Shown: piece by piece, positions 42,194 to 54,508 of the stretch
Layout: every line of letters starts with the position of its first letter
Numbering within the stretch: the stretch's first letter is position 1
Assembly (NCBI GenBank): GCA_039105265.1
Contig: JAPFFF010000049.1
Span: 496,001 to 560,000 of the forward strand
Length of the DNA: 64,000 nt
DNA from: Tritrichomonas musculus
Lineage: Eukaryota; Parabasalia; Tritrichomonadida; Tritrichomonadidae
Direction of reading: 5' to 3'
Program-made: the position numbers and the translations under genes
Notes under the pieces: model-generated
What the model saw: the letters and a program-made list of their open reading frames with translations, nothing else
What the model was told of the DNA's origin: nothing
Databases searched by the model: none

Positions 42194-42454
42194 TTGGGTG
42201 GAAAATAAAAATTTAAAAAAATATTTGATTTGCTCTTTGGTGATTCTGGGGCTGAAATTATTTGATTCCAAAAAAGTGCTACAAATCCTTGAGTTTCATA
42301 GTTGGGGTTCACAGTGTTGTAGACAATGAGCTAGAAATCCTAGAGTTCAATGTTGTGACCCAAAAATGACGAAACGGCCGGAGAAACCAATAAGGAGGAA
42401 CCGCGAAAATGCTTCAAATTATCTGACCCCCAATACGAACATACATATACTACT
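42191..42454. repeat. Right terminal inverted repeat of element B (264 bp)
   Basis: Inverted copy of 22326-22589, ending ...CATACATATACTACT. Contains the GGGGGTCAGATAATT motif near the end and an internal segment (TGTTGTAGACAATGAGC) also kept in the A TIR. Confidence 0.95.
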
Positions 42455-42460
42455 TTGGAT
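42455..42460. other. Right 6-bp target-site duplication of element B
   Basis: TTGGAT, matching 22320-22325 exactly. Confidence 0.93.
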
Positions 42461-44760
42461 TAATATACTAATTTAATTATTTATTTTGATTTTTATGCAA
42501 TGCATTAAAGCTTAAGTAATAATATAAACTATGGTTTCAATTGATAAATTAGTTTATTGTTCAAAATAAATAAATATTTTTTAATATATATGGATATATA
42601 TGTTTTTGTAGTTTAATTATGTCTATTAGCTGATATTACATATATAAATTATGATAAATTTATTGAGATAAAAACATTTTTTATCTCATAATTTTGAATA
42701 AAAAAACGAAAAAGCATTCATTCAAATTTTTTTATCTCCATTGAATTTTTAAGTTAACTTAAAAAAAGAATATTTATTTCCATATTCATTATATTATTAA
42801 TATTTAATATATAATATATATATATTATTATATATAAATTAATATAAAAATTATAATAATTTTTGCTTTTTTAATAATAAGATATGATAAATATTTTTTT
42901 TTTTTTGATTTTATTCAACTTTTCAACCCTTTCAATATTTTCAAAAACAAACTTATTTGAAAGTGCCAATTTTTCATTTTACACGCAATTATATTCCTTA
43001 ATTTTATGTATATATCAAATACTACATAAAATATAATAGGAAAAATCCATCAAATCAAAAAATCACAGAAATATCAATATTCAATTTTCTCCATGATTCA
43101 AATTTTCTAATTTTTAATGGGCCATTTTATTATAATAAATGCTATTAATTATATTTTCCTAGTACAAATCCAAAAAGTTTCCTATTCGAGAAGAGCCGAC
43201 TTGCTAACATCAAAATTTTCATGATAAAATTTTCAAATAATTTTATTGCATTTTATAACAAATATTTTTCTTAATGAATATCGAATATCAATTTAAAATA
43301 TTCGTATGAAAAATATATATCAACCAGTATCAATAGAATTAAGTAGAAAAAATATTTTTTTCGAAATTGAAGAAAAAAAAGCATTGTAATTCAGTCTGCT
43401 TCAAATTAAATATGATAAAAACAAATGATTCCCCTTGTATATATGTTTAAAATTAGAAATATGCACTTTTTTTAGTAAAAAAATGTTTTCTTGATATTTT
43501 TTGGATTATGATATTTTCATTTTTTATTTTTTTCATGATTTGGACCATTTTTTGTTATATATCCAAAATTCAGAATATTTTACATTACGTTGTAATGCTT
43601 TTTTGTACAAAAATTGATTTGATAGCTCTGTGGAGCTCTTTTTTTTCTGTTCATTTGAATGCCCCTCAGAAAAGATTGAATTTACATAGAAATAAATTCA
43701 ATGATCAAACAATTCATTCAAGCAGCACATAGAATAAATTATAAGATTTCAAAAAAAAGAAAAGCCAACTTTACCCTTAAAAAAAAAATAAGTAATTCAA
43801 TTAAATATGCGTTTAAAACAATTATTTATTATTCATTTACATTAAAATTTAATATTTCAAATAAATTATATTTAATTTTTCCAATTTTTGATTTTTAATT
43901 TGCAAATTTATTGTCCATTGAGTTGTATAAGATGAAATTGAATCTTTTAAATGCGGAAATAAGTGGATTTTGAAAAAGAATTATGCATATTTTAAATAAC
44001 AATTCAATACTAAAGTTTATATAAAAATAGGTTTTTTTCGAGTGAAACGAAATCATTGAACTGTAATATTAATTTTTCTGCATTTTCAGCCAAAATTGAT
44101 AATTAATTCTTTAAAAAAATTAATATTTCCATATCATATTATATATACAAAAAGTTGTTTCGGAAATATTCAATTTTTTGGAAAATAAAAAAGTAATAAT
44201 TGAAAAAGTTTTGAAATAAAAATTATTGGCTTTCAAAACATAAAGATTTTATATCAAAAAGTTATTTGGAAATAGTTCAAATTTTTTTTTGAATAAACTT
44301 ACTCAGAAATATAATATATTGAGTTATCTTTTTATTCCTACGATGAGTATTCTTTATTTATTCTCATTGAAATTAATATACTTATTTTTATAATTATATT
44401 AATTCTGGATTACTGAATGTATTTCTATATGTAAAAAACACTTAATTGTATAAAAAATCTTGAAATAAAAGATTATTAATATATATTTTATTCTATATAT
44501 ATTTTAGGTTCCATTATATATTTTATATTATATAAATTTGTTTTAAAATATTTTATATTTATTTGTATATCTTCATTTTTTTTAACAAAAAAAATTGAGG
44601 CAAAAATCCCCCTTTGGTTTAACCTTTGAAAAGTAGTTTTCTTATAGTTACAATATCTTATTAAACAATTTAAATTTGTTTAAAAAAACAAATAATTGTT
44701 TAATAAAATAATTAAATAAATTAAAGAATTAAATTATTAAATGTTTTTCTTCACATTTAT

Positions 44761-44886
44761 AGTTCCTCCAAATTGAGAATGGAGGAACTTCCTCCTTGAC
44801 GGTTTTTTCCTCCTTTTTGAATGCTTTTTTTTCCTCCAAACCGCCATAAGTTCCTCCATACTCAATTTATTCAATCTGGAGGAAAC
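44761..44886. repeat. Compact foldback structure, about 126 bp
   Basis: AGTTCCTCC and GGAGGAACT arms at 44761-44789, and another TTCCTCC...GGAGGAA pair at 44850-44883 that is itself an inverted match of the first. Probably a small inverted-repeat element. Confidence 0.5.
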
Positions 44887-44942
44887 CAAAAAACTCATTT
44901 TTTGATAAAATAATGCATATATTTATATTTAATTATAGTTAG

Positions 44943-44972
44943 TGGACAAAAGTCAATTTCTGGACAAAAGTC
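44943..44972. repeat. Direct repeat TGGACAAAAGTC
   Basis: Two 12-bp copies 18 bp apart. The motif recalls ends of Tc1/mariner-type transposons but no transposase is nearby. Confidence 0.35.
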
Positions 44973-45662
44973 TGTTTCACTACTGTTTCTTCATTATAGA
45001 ATAATAATTTTTCCATGAAAATTTATAATAATAAAATGCATTAAATGCAATCATTTTTTATACCATTAAAAAGTATTTTAAAGGAAAAATAAAATCATAT
45101 AAATTATTGATAAAAACTATCATATGTTTTCCTTTTTCAGTATTTGTATTTATATATATATTTATATTTAATTGATGGGAATTTTTCTTCATATTACTAT
45201 GTTTTTATTAAGATAATTTAAAATATTTCTTTTGGCATCAGTCTCAAAAAGTTCAAAAGTAAACTTTTTGAAACATTTACTAAAAAACTTTTAAAATTGA
45301 AGAAAAATGAGCATTTATTAAAGAGTAATGGTAAGTAAAAAGAGTAATGGCTGTAAAATAATTGATAAATCAAATTTATAAATACTAATTATTCATTTTT
45401 ATTTTTATCAAAATCTAATTAAAAATTATTCATTTTTAGTAGTTATATATTTGCCACGATTTTTGCACTTCGTTCAAAAACCGCGTCAAATATTTCCCAT
45501 CCGCGACCCCAGCCCCGCTATGTCAGGTATGATCCCCCACTCCCATTAATGATCTTCCACTGGGCTGCTCTCAGGATTCCTCTCAACGCTCTGCTAGGAA
45601 GGAGGTCCCGTATCGTTAACATCAAAAAAGCTATAGAAAAAGTTGTTAATTGTGTGGTTTAC

Positions 45663-46184
45663 TTAAAGGCAATCGTTTGCATGGCATTCAATTGGATAGT
45701 ATATCCATCTTGTGTAAAATCCTATTCTATTAAATAAATGCTCTGCATATGAATCTAGAAATTGGTTCATTCCTCTTTGAGGGTCCATTAGGGTCCAATC
45801 AATTGTGGTATTTGGGAAAAATTGAAAGAATCTGGTAGAAATGCTCGTAAAAAGATTTTCATCGAAATTGAATTTACATTTGACTATATCAAGGGTTGTT
45901 TCAAACATTTTTTGTCGAATTTCTATGCATTTGTGAAGTTCACGATAATAATTTCTGATAAATTCTTGCTTTGGGCCAATATTGAATGGTGTATCTTTTG
46001 CTGTTACAATTTTGCATAAACTCTGGTACATATAGTCATCTTCATTTAAATCTAAATCTTCTGGGTGTTTATCGATAAGATCTGATAGGTTCTCTATTGG
46101 GTAGTTCTCTGTAGGCTCTACGTTGGACTCGGAGATGGCGAACATAAGTAAAAATGATGTGGTGAGGTGAGCACGAAAAATCAT
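45663..46184 (-). CDS. Hypothetical protein, about 173 aa (element D)
   Basis: ATG 46182-46184 is chosen; the longer frame starts at TTG. Possible N-terminal hydrophobic segment (LTTSFLLMFAIS). An acidic region follows (ENLSDLIDKHPEDLDLNEDDY), then a helical C-terminus with FFPNTTIDWTLMDPQRG. No family recognised. It is divergent from the 136-aa gene and could be the outermost gene of element D, in the position of the 150-aa gene in B, but I see no sequence similarity. Confidence 0.5.
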   Translation of the reverse strand: MIFRAHLTTSFLLMFAISESNVEPTENYPIENLSDLIDKHPEDLDLNEDDYMYQSLCKIVTAKDTPFNIGPKQEFIRNYYRELHKCIEIRQKMFETTLDIVKCKFNFDENLFTSISTRFFQFFPNTTIDWTLMDPQRGMNQFLDSYAEHLFNRIGFYTRWIYYPIECHANDCL

Positions 46185-46290
46185 ATTTTTTATTTGGGCC
46201 CCTCGAGGGGTGTCCTCTAAGTTTTTGGGGTGGAGACCGTTTACCAAAAATCTATTTTTTTCTCGTTAGGTCATCACATCACTTTTTTTC

Positions 46291-46701
46291 ATGTACAAGA
46301 GGAAGCAAGATAAGCAAAGTCTTAAGGTTTTCAGAAAGACAGTACGCAGCTTTATTTATGATACAACAAGGTTATTGGAATTAGCTGATTCATTAAACGA
46401 CGACATGAAAACAATCGAAAAACTGGAATCAGAAAATCGAAGGCTCACCGAACAAAACGGCTATATAAATTCTGAAATTGGGAAAAATTCAATGTCCGAT
46501 CCGAGATGGGAAATGATTGTCGAAAATGAGCTAAAAATTGATAAAAATCAAGATAAATTGGACGATTTGAAAAAAGAAGAAGAAAAAAAGAAAGTCCAAT
46601 TGGAAACAAAAGCACAAGTATTGAATCAATTTGTCGATGAGTTACGAGATTGCTTCGTTGACCCACTAAATTTGGGAGAACCAGAATATTCAGATGAATA
46701 A
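46291..46701 (+). CDS. Coiled-coil protein, 136 aa (element D)
   Basis: Start follows CACTTTTTTTCATG, the T-tract seen in the other Mavericks. Basic N-terminus (YKRKQDKQSLKVFRKTVRSF), then a long charged coil (residues 35-125) with Leu/Ile heptads. Lies 49 bp before the giant gene and reads the same way. Function unknown. Confidence 0.6.
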   Translation: MYKRKQDKQSLKVFRKTVRSFIYDTTRLLELADSLNDDMKTIEKLESENRRLTEQNGYINSEIGKNSMSDPRWEMIVENELKIDKNQDKLDDLKKEEEKKKVQLETKAQVLNQFVDELRDCFVDPLNLGEPEYSDE

Positions 46702-49700
46702 ACCATTTAATTTTCACTATTTGTTGTTTTATGTTTATTTTTATTGAAAAATGACTGAAAATCAACAACCTGAACAAAATCAACAACCTGAACAATTAAC
46801 AGATGAACAACTCCTTGCAAAATATCAAGAAGCAAAACAAGATTTATTAAATAATAAGGGTGGTGTGATAAGTAAATATGGCGGTTATATATTTCCTGAT
46901 GAAGATAGTAGACAAGAATTTGATTGGTTGTATGATGCATGTTGTAAAGTATCGAAAGAACCACCGAAATTAAATACAGTAATTAATTATTATCAAAAAC
47001 ATCCAAAGGAAATAGAGAATGAATGGATTGATTTGATTGAATACACTCGAGTAGTTTTAGATTTTACGATTAACAGTGAAGTCAGAAATATTTATTGCCC
47101 TGGATTCGGTATGGCAGAAATTGATAAAGAATTTCAAATATGTAAAACCAACAATAAATCTCTACTGGATAGTTTGGAAAATTTTCGAAAATATAGATTG
47201 GACAGACTTTTTAAAGTATTTGGAATAGATGATGAGGAAATAAAAGAATGGAAAAGTAATTATCAAAGTGGGGGAGAATATCTTGGGTGGACAGAATTGG
47301 AAGCTGCTTTTTGGTGGAGTGTTTGTCAACGCATTTATCGATTTAATGGAAAATATGAAATTGATTATCTTGTTAAAATTTTAGAGATTAGAGATCCACT
47401 CGCAGATATTGTTTCATTTCGCGGAATCAGTTATCATCAAGAAATGGTCAAATTTTATTTAACAATGAAGGATGATATTCTGAATATTAATTTCAACATT
47501 TTGACTGGTTTAATTCAAAATCAAGATTTGAATACAATGGTTAATTACTTCAGATCAAAAATAACTCGAACAAGTCCGGCAGGAAATCAAATTATTTGTC
47601 CAAAAGAATTGTTTGACATAAGAGTATGGGATTATTATCAAGATGCAGCAAATAATACCATAAAAGACGTATTTTCAAAATTGAAGTTGTTAGAAGAAAA
47701 ATTTAATGAGTTGGAAGCACTTGGATGGAAAAATACATATATTGTTTACACATGGACTTTTTATAAATTGAGAGAGCAAAACATTCGTTATCTCGAACCT
47801 GATAATGCGATTAATACATTTATTGATCTTACAAATATCTTACCCACACTCGGAACAGATGATTGTTTAAAATTATTATATGTTCCAGGAATCGAAACAA
47901 CATATAATGCAATCGCTAAGCTGACTGATACACAAATAACTGCATTTAGAATCGACACTCAAAAATCTAAAAATTATCAAAGAATTTTAGAAGCTCAGAG
48001 AATAAAGAAAAGAGCGATTTATGATTTAATTAGAGAGATTTATGCTGTAAAAAATCCAAACGTACAAGGTCAATTAACAGTAGACCAAGTAGATCAAATT
48101 TATTATACAAAATTCAACGAAAGATATAAAAATAATCAAGATCCATCTCAAATAAATGAACATATTCTAGATGAATTACAAAATGAATATAAAGAAATAT
48201 CTCCTGAAAAAGCAAAATTGAAAATCAAAGAATTCCAAAAACAGAGGTTATGGTCAAATGAAGAACTTTGGAGATTTTGTGTTATGTTTAACTATGCAAA
48301 AGGCATTGAGACAAGTGGAGATGCTGATATATTATGTGATTCGTTAAGTCAAGAATATGATTTGAATTATTATGCTGCTAATGAATTTTTAAAAGATACA
48401 TTGGATCAATCAAATCCGATAGAAATGGAAAAATATATTGAAGCATGTATCGTAGCAATGTATGTTAATCTAATATTGATAAAAGAAAAGAATGGCTATT
48501 CTCGAAAATTATTTTGGGACGGCTTTTATTATAATATCCCACAATTACAGGAAACAAAAGAACATGAAGTAAATGAAGCAATTCAAGGATTAGGTCCGCA
48601 AAATTTGACAGATGAGCAACAATTTACACAAAAACATAATTTGACAATGAAGTGGTATCGGGAAGAATATAAGAGAAAAAAGGATGAATTCAAGAAATTT
48701 TTAACAGATCATCCAGGACAACAATTTGAAACATTCGCAATTTTCCATGATCAATATCAAGAAGAAATGATGAAAAGAGAAAAAAAGCAAAATGAAGAAG
48801 ATGAGGCATTTGCAAAAGAAATCCAAGATTCAATTGAAATTCCAGAAAGAAAATTAGAGGCTATCGTTCAAGAATCAAATATGGAAATAGAGAATCCAGA
48901 AAGGGTTAAAGAAATAAAAAAACAATCTTTGCTTTTAGAAAAGGATGAATTATTAGAAGAATATAAGCAAAAGTGTTTATCCTTTTTTGAGGAGAACTCA
49001 TATGGTTTACCATGGATTCAAATATCGAATTGGGCAAATTTAGATAACGAAATATCAGGAATTCAAAAGTTAATAGCAGATGAGACAATACAGACGATTG
49101 ACGAATTACAAGCATGTATTAGTGAACATTCACGAAATATGATTGATAATTGGATAAAAGTGATTGGAAAATTTTATTTAAAATTTGAGAATAACATTCA
49201 AACTACAAATGAAACATTGGACGCAGAATTGGGAAAACTAACAATTGTTAAACAAGCAGATAATCATTATGCGAAAGATGACTTAGAAAAAATATTAACT
49301 TTATTGAATAGATCATTTCAAGATATTCGTTTAATCGTTAATGAAGAATTTGATTCATTATATCGTATGACAGGAAATACAACAAATTTAGATGCAGAAT
49401 CATATTATCAGAAAAAAATAATTCAAAAATTAAATAATGATTTTATAACAAGAGGTGAAGTACCAACGAAAATAGAGGTTATTGAACAATTACAAAAAGG
49501 ATCAGGATCAAAAATAGAAGAAGTAGAATTTCCACGATATCTTGGATTATATCAAAGTGCTGTGAACGAAATATTAAAGCCGTTTAATTTAAGTAAGAAC
49601 AAGTTAACTGAATTTTATTCATTATTTGTTAAAGATGGATCTTGTCAAGCTTTGTTCAAAGCAGATAGAGAAAAACAATGGGAGAACAAATTAAATGAAA

Positions 49701-50728
49701 CCTCAGAAATTGTTAAAAATTATCGAGATCGTTATGAACAATCGTTATCAAATCGAAAGAATATGATAAAGGATCTAATTCAAATAGAAGAAGAAACAAG
49801 TAAATATCGTCCAAATTCAAATTATAATCAAGCAGTAAGAAAAAGTGAATTGGAAGCTTTTTATATAAACGGTGATCAAATTACAAAAGATTTGGACGAG
49901 GATTTATCTCGTAGATTGAATCTCGCAATTCAAGAGAATGATATCGAACAGAAAGAAAATAAGAAAAAGAAGGTGTTGTCAATGTTAGAGAGTCATGGAT
50001 TACAAGTTGATGACGATACTCTGGAAAGATATACGGCAATATATAATGATAAAGAAGGAAAACGAGCCGTGGAACAAGATATTACAAATGCAAAGACTAC
50101 ATTAACAAATAAATTAAAATCAGATGTACAATCAAAAATAACAGAAAATCTTATCAAAATTAATCAAATCGCTGAAAAAGTTCCAGGGGTTAGCTCAGTT
50201 GATGAAAATACAATCTTACAAAATGTTACAAATAAAATTTTATCAAATCCTAATCAAATAAATACAATTATTGATGAAGAAGAAGAGAAATGGAAAGAAA
50301 AGTTGGAACAAGCATTAAAACAAGAAAATGATTATATGTCAGCAAAAATCGTCGAGATATTAAGACAATCAAAGAGAAAATTTGACCAAAATGATGTTAT
50401 ACAAATAAGATCTCAATTTATTAAACAAAATGATATTCCGACTAAAGAAGCACAATTTGAAGAATGGCAAAGATCATGGATTGCTTCAAAACAAGATATT
50501 GATAAGAAAATGGGAGAAATAATAACAATAATAGCACAAAGAGCAAATCTAGAAGGTCAACCATTTGATCAACAGAAAGAAGAGAATGAAATATTTATAA
50601 AGGATATTGAATCAGAAACCGAACAAAGTAAAGCCTTAGAAAAATTACAAAATCGGCTCAATAATGAAAAATCTCTATTGAAATCTGTTCAAGATAAAAA
50701 GAAACTTGAGAATTTAAAAGTTCAAGTA

Positions 50729-50731
50729 TAA
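50729..50731 (+). other. In-frame stop codon inside the giant gene
   Basis: TAA between KVQV and HAYGSEF; the reading frame, codon use and helical composition continue on both sides, and there is no alternative ATG with an upstream T-tract before 50867. Either a nonsense mutation or an assembly error. Confidence 0.7.
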
Positions 50732-53250
50732 CATGCTTATGGAAGTGAATTTACTGATAACTTTTGGAATGGAATATTAGTCGATCAGAAAATTGAAAAT
50801 AAAGAAGAGTATATCAAAGAATTAATTAAAAATAAGAATACAGAAAAAGGAAAAGAAGATGAGAATTTGAAAAATGCTATTAACGAAAGTTTTACAACTC
50901 TATTTCCTGATTGGGATATCAATCAGTATCGTTTTGATCATTTAGTTCAATACTTAGTTTTGTATACACCAAATGTAGAAACAAAAGCTGATTTATTAAA
51001 ATATATGAATGATCATAAGGAAGATTTCTTCAGGGGAGGAATTGTAATGAAACGTTGGAATAAATATTCATATAACAATAAAAAAATAGGGTTTCAATCA
51101 TTAATTGACTATCGTTATAATTTAGACGAAATCTTTAATATGTTAAAGAGATACCAAGCTGAAATTCAAATTTTCGAATATTCACCTATTAAAATTATTG
51201 AATTGAAAAATGTTTCACCTCCGTTAAAATCAGATGGTCAACCAGATTATAATCAAATTATAACTAATTACCAAAATATCGTTCAACAATACCAAAATTT
51301 AGAAAGACAAAAGAAAAATGATCAGGCCTTTTATCAAGAATTCAACGAACGAACAAAAAAGATTCATGACAAAGAACAAAAAGATGACTTATTCAAAGAA
51401 GTTGTTGGCCATTGTAATAATTCAGGAGATATTCAACAATACTTGAATGCACGAACTTATTACATTTCGATGGGTCATGATATGGATAAGTATTTTGATA
51501 GATTAGAATTTGAAAAAGTTTATAAAAGTTATGAAGGAAAAGAAAATATGAATTTAAAAATGGACGTAATCATTGGAAATACAAAAGCAGAAGATATTCC
51601 TCAAATCAATATGCTCGAACAAGAATTACATAATCTTTATCCAACTCGATTTACTGACAAGAGATTTCGTGATGTAAAAATGACTTATTTCCCTCAGAAT
51701 GGTTCTGCATATAAATTTTATTTAGAGTCTGAATTAGCTTATGACAAATATAAAAAATATCATGAAAAACAAAGTCATTTTCCAACATTTATGGATTATT
51801 TTCAAAATCAGACAAATGGTGATTTGTCAACTCATGGACAGTATTTTCAAGATGAGGTTGCAGATATCGAAGAAACAGAACGTGTTTTATCTTTGAATGA
51901 TAACATAAATAACAAAATAAGAGAATTGAATGAATTTTTACCGAATGATGATCAATATTCAATAAAAAGAATAGCAGCTGCTTGGAGAAATAAAAATGTT
52001 GTTCAAGTTGGTGAATCTTTACAAAATATGATTAATAATCAAATCAACGGAAGAGATACGAATGCTAATTTGGATCAAGCTTTAATGATTTGGAAACAAC
52101 ATTTTCCTGAGGATCTCAAAAGTCCATCTGATTGGAGAATGGAATGGGAAGGAAATTATAACGCTATCAATGCAATAAATAAATTAGGTGCGTTGTATGA
52201 ATTTTATTATAAAACTCATCCTTGGGAAGGTGTTAATTTAAAGAAATTTGTAAGAGAGAAGGCGAAGGATTCAATCACAGAAGCTCAAAAAATACTTCAA
52301 GATTATTATGATAAAAATTATCACAATTATTCTGTCACTTGGGATCAAAGTAGTGTGTTTCATGATTATCTTGAAAAATATTCAAAAGCATTTGGACGAA
52401 ATTATGTTGAAGCTTGGGGACATTTGTATGGAAAATTCAATGGAGATTTGAATGAATGTATTGATTTCTTTGAGAGTTATGAAAAAGTGAAGAAAATAAA
52501 TGAGAAATTTCCGAAAAAAGGTAATAAATTATATAACGACGTCATTCAATACTTTAATGAATACATGAAAATGACAGATCCAACAGTCAAATCTGCTTAT
52601 CGAAAGAATTGGCAAGAAAAATATGATTCCTATAAGAAAACTTCAAAAACTTGGTCAACTGATAGTAACTATAAGAAAGCAAGAGAATTGTTAGCGAAAA
52701 TAAAACCACAATATGTTTCTTATATAACTCAACCTGATTTAACTTGGACAAATGAAGAAATGTATGCAAACTATTTAATTCCTATTGTTTCAACATATTA
52801 CAAACAATTAAATAATGGAAAAGATTATTCAATGACAGGTCAAGAAAAAGATTCAACATTATTTGATCAAATTTTGGTGAAAGTGGAAGAAAAAGAACAA
52901 GATGAAGAAACATGGGGGAAATCAGATGTTGAAGCAACATTTGAATCATATAAATCAACAAATCAAATAGATTCAACATTAACATATAAACAATTGAAAG
53001 ACAAATATAAAACTCCTGAAAAAGCTCGAATTGCAATTGAAATTGATAAATATAGAAAATTAATTAAAAATAGATTCTCTATATTTGATGAAGATTTGCC
53101 AGGTGATACTCGTTTTACTGGATATCATGAGACTGCAATAGATTCAGAAGAAAGATTAGCTTGGTGTCGAAAATTTTATAGTCAAATAACACAAAATTAT
53201 GCACAATCATGGAATTCACCTGCATTCAATGATATTTGGCATAAATATCG

Positions 53251-54508
53251 ATATTATCTAGGGTTGCATAGGGTCAAAAAATTGAAGAAGTGGGCAGCCC
53301 ACTGGGCAATTGAGCCTCAAAAATTATGATGATGTGATGTGATCAATTGTACAATGTAAAGGCCACTTTTTAAGGACATCATTAAAGTGTGAACTTTTCG
53401 GTATTGAATAAAAGCATAAAATATATATCAATACTTCCAAATTATGAAAATGATGATATTTGTTCTGAATTTGATTGCTAGTTGTGGAATGTAGTTGCAT
53501 TTGAATCTATTAATTCATCATTTTTATTATTATTTGAACTAAAAAAAATCGGTAATGTGCCCTTTGTTCATGGAATTCTTTTTATTTATTTTGTGAATTC
53601 TGTTAATTAAAATGTCTTTTTTAAAAATTATATCTTTTCTTAATTATTTTAAACAATATATTTATATATTATATTTTATAATGAGTATCTATTTTTAATA
53701 TGTAATAATATAATGATTAAATATACTTTAAACGAGAATATTCATAAATATTTATTTTTTTTAATTTATTAAATTATTCAATAATAAAAATAAAATTATT
53801 TTAATTTATTTAATATTTTATTTACATTTTATATGATTATTAAATATATTGATATTTATTTCACTTTATTATCCTAATTTTATGATTATTTTAATGAAAT
53901 ATCTTGCCAAAAATCCATTCCAAACTTTATTTTATTTATATACAAAAATATGTTTGAATTTTTTATTTTATCAAACACAATAATCAATTAATATCATATA
54001 TTAAAGAAAAGATAATGATTTAAAAAGAAAAATATTAAAAATAGCTTTTGAATTTATCATATAACTTCCCTTGGGCTAGCCCAGCCCCGATTAAAAAGGA
54101 TTGAAAAAATGGGCTATCGTCGCTGCCCAGCCACTTTGCCCAGGGCAAATTTTTATTTTTTAACTGAAAAATTGAATGAAAACATAGAAAAGTATCCAGC
54201 CCAATAGAATTTATAAATAACAACAGAATTTATCTTTGAAAAAATTGAATATATAAACAAATAAATAAAAAAATAAAAACTCCAAAATATCTATTTTAAT
54301 TTTAATTATATTTTATTATTTTTATGCAAAACAACATATTTAAAATATACATATTTTTAAGAAAAGTTAAATATAATTAATAGGGTTGCAAAACAACATA
54401 TTTAAATATATTCAACAAATAATTTGCTTATACCCGTTGGGTTATCAAAATAACTTGGGTGGGCAGCTTTTTTGCCCAAACCGTGCCAAATGCAACCCTA
54501 ATATTATC
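53251..54508. mobile_element. hAT-like non-autonomous transposon, 1,242 bp, with 8-bp target duplication
   Basis: Element 53259-54500 has ends TAGGGTTGCAT and ATGCAACCCTA, and the octamer ATATTATC occurs at 53251-53258 and 54501-54508. Eight-base duplications and TA-GGG type ends fit the hAT superfamily. There is no transposase reading frame. Internal copies of AGGGTTGCAAAACAACATATT and GGGC/GCCC-rich segments near both ends suggest nested or subterminal repeats. It disrupts the giant gene. Confidence 0.82.

Larger units (their letters stand above)
22326..42454. mobile_element. Complete Maverick/Polinton element B, 20,129 bp
   Basis: Both TIRs, both target duplications and a full gene set are present: polymerase, ATPase, small membrane protein, structural genes, capsid, KilA-N (frameshifted), integrase, 331-aa, 879-aa, fibre, 144-aa and 150-aa. 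Identical TIRs and an exact duplication suggest recent insertion. It has many double-hairpin inserts that A lacks. Confidence 0.95.
42461..45662. other. AT-rich flank right of element B, no supported gene
   Basis: Open frames here are short and of low complexity. Noted sequences: GCCAACTTTACCC (about 43764), an inverted match to 21697-21716 on the other side of B; CCCTTTGGTTTAACC (about 44610); a TTCCTCC/GGAGGAA foldback at 44761-44886; two TGGACAAAAGTC copies at 44943 and 44961; and an unusually GC-rich patch at about 45456-45620 that may be the edge of element D or a host fragment. Confidence 0.5.

Noticed and set aside
43508-43898. Two short open frames in the right flank of B
   Set aside because: Low-complexity Phe/Ile/Lys-rich translations in AT-rich DNA, without promoter motif or homologue in the window.
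44943-44972. Mariner element ends
   Set aside because: Two short direct repeats only; no opposite end, no transposase and no target duplication found.
45549-45737. 62-aa open frame at the GC-rich patch
   Set aside because: It overlaps the end of the convincing 173-aa gene on the other strand and has no recognisable domain. It may be a gene fragment but I cannot support it.
53259-54500. Interpretation of the gap in the giant gene as an intron
   Set aside because: It has an exact 8-bp duplication and inverted TAGGGTTGCAT ends and lacks the conserved trichomonad 3' splice/branch motif (ACTAACACACAG) at its end.
53259-54500. TA-duplicating Tc1/mariner element
   Set aside because: TA is present at both ends, but the longer ATATTATC match outside it, and restoration of the reading frame only when 1,250 bp are removed, favour an 8-bp hAT-type duplication.
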